From Marchantia polymorpha subsp. ruderalis (taxonomy: Eukaryota; Streptophyta; Marchantiopsida; Marchantiales; Marchantiaceae), in the NCBI GenBank assembly GCA_037833965.1, contig AP031356.1, positions 20,110,501 through 20,174,500 on the forward strand: a stretch of 64,000 nt of DNA. Reading direction: 5' to 3'. Both the position numbers and the translations under genes were made by a program. This document shows positions 62,510 through 64,000 of this stretch, piece after piece (the first letter of the stretch is position 1; each line of letters begins with the position of its first letter). The notes beneath the pieces were generated by a model. That model was given only the letters and a program-made list of their open reading frames with translations. It had not been told where the DNA came from and ran no database searches.

Positions 62510-63744
62510 TCAAACACTTTCAAATACAGTATCGCGCATCATTTCGAAGTTGTCTTTCAAGTAGTCCATTGTCTGAGATTTAAGCCTCGGGGCATCGTAA
62601 GCTTTGGCTAGTTTGATCATTTTTCCTATGTTCTCAGGAGCGAGTCGTTTACAAAGCTCATCATCACACAGGCCCTTCAAATACGGAATGCCATATTTAT
62701 GAGAAACCTGCAGCATCGCCTCTGGAGTAATTTCGTCGGAGAATTCTATAAGCCCCGTGTAGCAGAAGTTCACCATGGTCTGCATGATGGTCAGAGTCGT
62801 GTCTCGAATGGCTAGATACTTGTACCCATTCTCCACCTTCACCGTTTGTAGCATTGTGTGGAACAGAGACGACTTGGCAACCTGCAGGCACCGGATTTGG
62901 ACACTTTTCATCAGTCTTCATTACGTCGGGCAAAGCTGACACAGACAGCAGGCGCTGAGTTTGTCCTAGTGCTTTAATGATCGAGGAGGGGGTCGCATAA
63001 ATTTGGATGTGCACCATCGGTCACTCACGGAGACGGTCCTCGAACGCGGATATGGAGAATGAGTCGCAGCGTTCAACAACTACAAGAGGCTTGCTTCCTT
63101 CTCCTTCGGGAGCAATGCGTAGATCAACCGCATTACAAGCTCTGGAAGGTGAAGAAGGATGGGAGGCTCAGACTGTTCTGAGCTGACTGACAGTAGTGGG
63201 ACCTCAGAAGCCTGCTTACCAGTATGTGACGATGAGCCCATATCCAGGGGTTTCCATGGAAAGCAAGAGCTACAGCCTCGGGCTCGTACGCTTGGAATGA
63301 CTTGGGAACTTGCAGCTGGAGGAAATTCAGCCTGCTCAACAGCTTTTTCTCAGTTCTCTTCACGGCAATTCGATGTGTCCTTTGCTCCTTCTTGATGGCC
63401 TTCTCGCTGGCCTTGGTCACGTCGTTCACGACCTTGGAATGGTTCTCTTTCGCTTCGCGCAGCTCGCTTTCCAGCTCGCGAATCCTTTTGGTCTTCTGCT
63501 CCACGTTGAAGCGCAGCCCTTCGAGCTCGTTGCACTCTCGAGAAGCACACTTTCTGCACTTGAGTAGGCCGTAACCCGCTGACTGCAGGCGCGTTTTCGG
63601 AGTCTTGCACTGATCCTCGAGCTTCGCACATGCTGAGCAGTGGATCTTCCTCTTGCAGTGCGGGCAGTCGATGTAATCTCGACATACCATGGGTGAAATC
63701 ACGGGTGCTTCAAAGGTGACTGCCGTTGATTCACTCATTGACAT
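62510..63744 (-). CDS. Cys-rich / coiled-coil / BTB-POZ domain protein, possibly disrupted
   Basis: Segments (minus): 63744-63220, 63141-63029 and 62935-62510. Segment 1 starts MSMSESTAVTF, has Cys pairs (CPHCKRKIHCSACAKLEDQC, then CRKCASREC) suggesting zinc binding, and then a charged coiled coil. Segment 2 encodes CNAVDLRIAPEGEGSKPLVVVE. Segment 3 reads ...DEKCPNPVPA, then VAKSSLFHTMLQ, NFCYTGLIEFSDEITPEAML and a BACK-like helical end. This order (Cys-rich N-terminus, coiled coil, BTB) recalls a plant group that includes Arabidopsis At4g08455; BTB proteins often serve as CUL3 ubiquitin-ligase adaptors. Two frame problems remain: the strong donor of segment 1 is phase 0 while segment 2 needs phase 1 or 2, and within segment 3 the family's VPAHKxVL motif is cut to VPA with a frame change at about 62882. 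Either small exons were missed, the assembly has an error, or the gene is decaying. Confidence 0.6.
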
Positions 63745-64000
63745 TCAGCTCTTTGTCATGCACGCAATTACCTTTTCTCCGTGCCTCCAATCGGAACCGG
63801 CTGCGAAAGACGTGTCTGGCTGCCCGAGCGCAAGAATTCCACAATCTGCACCTCGATTGACGAAAACCCCACCTCAACCAGCTCGGCAAAGAGCCATTCC
63901 ATTCTAACATGCTAGCTTATATGCTGGCTCTGTAAGATACCGTTTCGCCTACAGCTAGCCATGCCGGAGCGAGTCATTAAATCGGAAGAAGAGTAATTCG

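Overview
This is nuclear DNA of a land plant. Genes are split by GT-AG introns, two genes encode proteins of plastid families, and a U2 snRNA gene and nuclear-type tRNA genes with internal A and B boxes are present. A non-seed plant, most likely a moss, is the best guess. The basis is a large Gly/Ser-rich dehydrin with degenerate repeated Y-like blocks and C-terminal K segments, as known from Physcomitrium and Syntrichia, together with very AT-rich intergenic DNA. No marker in the window fixes the species.

Layout. 1-5 kb: no supported gene, a transposon-like long inverted repeat and a 42-bp tandem duplication. 5.2-6.1 kb (-): a PRKRIP1-type spliceosomal protein. 11.4-12.1 kb (+): a small Cys-rich protein resembling ER-body-like membrane proteins. 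13.1-14.9 kb (-): the dehydrin, with an ABRE and a DRE in its upstream region and an AT-rich ~120-bp tandem array behind that. 17.2-20.3 kb (-): a seven-exon plastid UMP kinase with a tRNA-Arg(CCG) gene on the opposite strand inside one intron. 21.4 kb: tRNA-Leu(UAA). 23.6-25.8 kb (-): a seven-exon, probably plastid protein with a GIY-YIG-like domain. 26.4-31.5 kb: AT desert. 31.9-32.1 kb (+): U2 snRNA. 34.9-36.3 kb: a cluster of minisatellite, perfect hairpin and 200-bp duplication running into tRNA-Asp(GUC). 37.6-40.3 kb: a decayed Ty1/copia element. 44.5-46.9 kb (-): a 671-aa protein with a hydrophobic N-terminal half and a Q/P/G/Y-rich prion-like tail. 48.7 kb: a Tourist-like MITE. 49-56.7 kb: mostly AT desert. 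62.5-63.7 kb (-): a Cys-rich/coiled-coil/BTB gene whose frames do not join cleanly.

The genes are unrelated housekeeping and stress genes, not an operon or pathway. UMP kinase and the GIY-YIG protein would both act in plastids, and PRKRIP1 and U2 snRNA both belong to the spliceosome, but their proximity is probably chance. Splice junctions were placed by eye from GT-AG sites, reading phase and remembered family sequence. The UMP kinase, PRKRIP1, dehydrin and GIY-YIG models keep phase across every junction, which is strong internal support. The least described items are the prion-like protein gene and the GIY-YIG protein. No CRISPR, phage or bacterial-type system is present.
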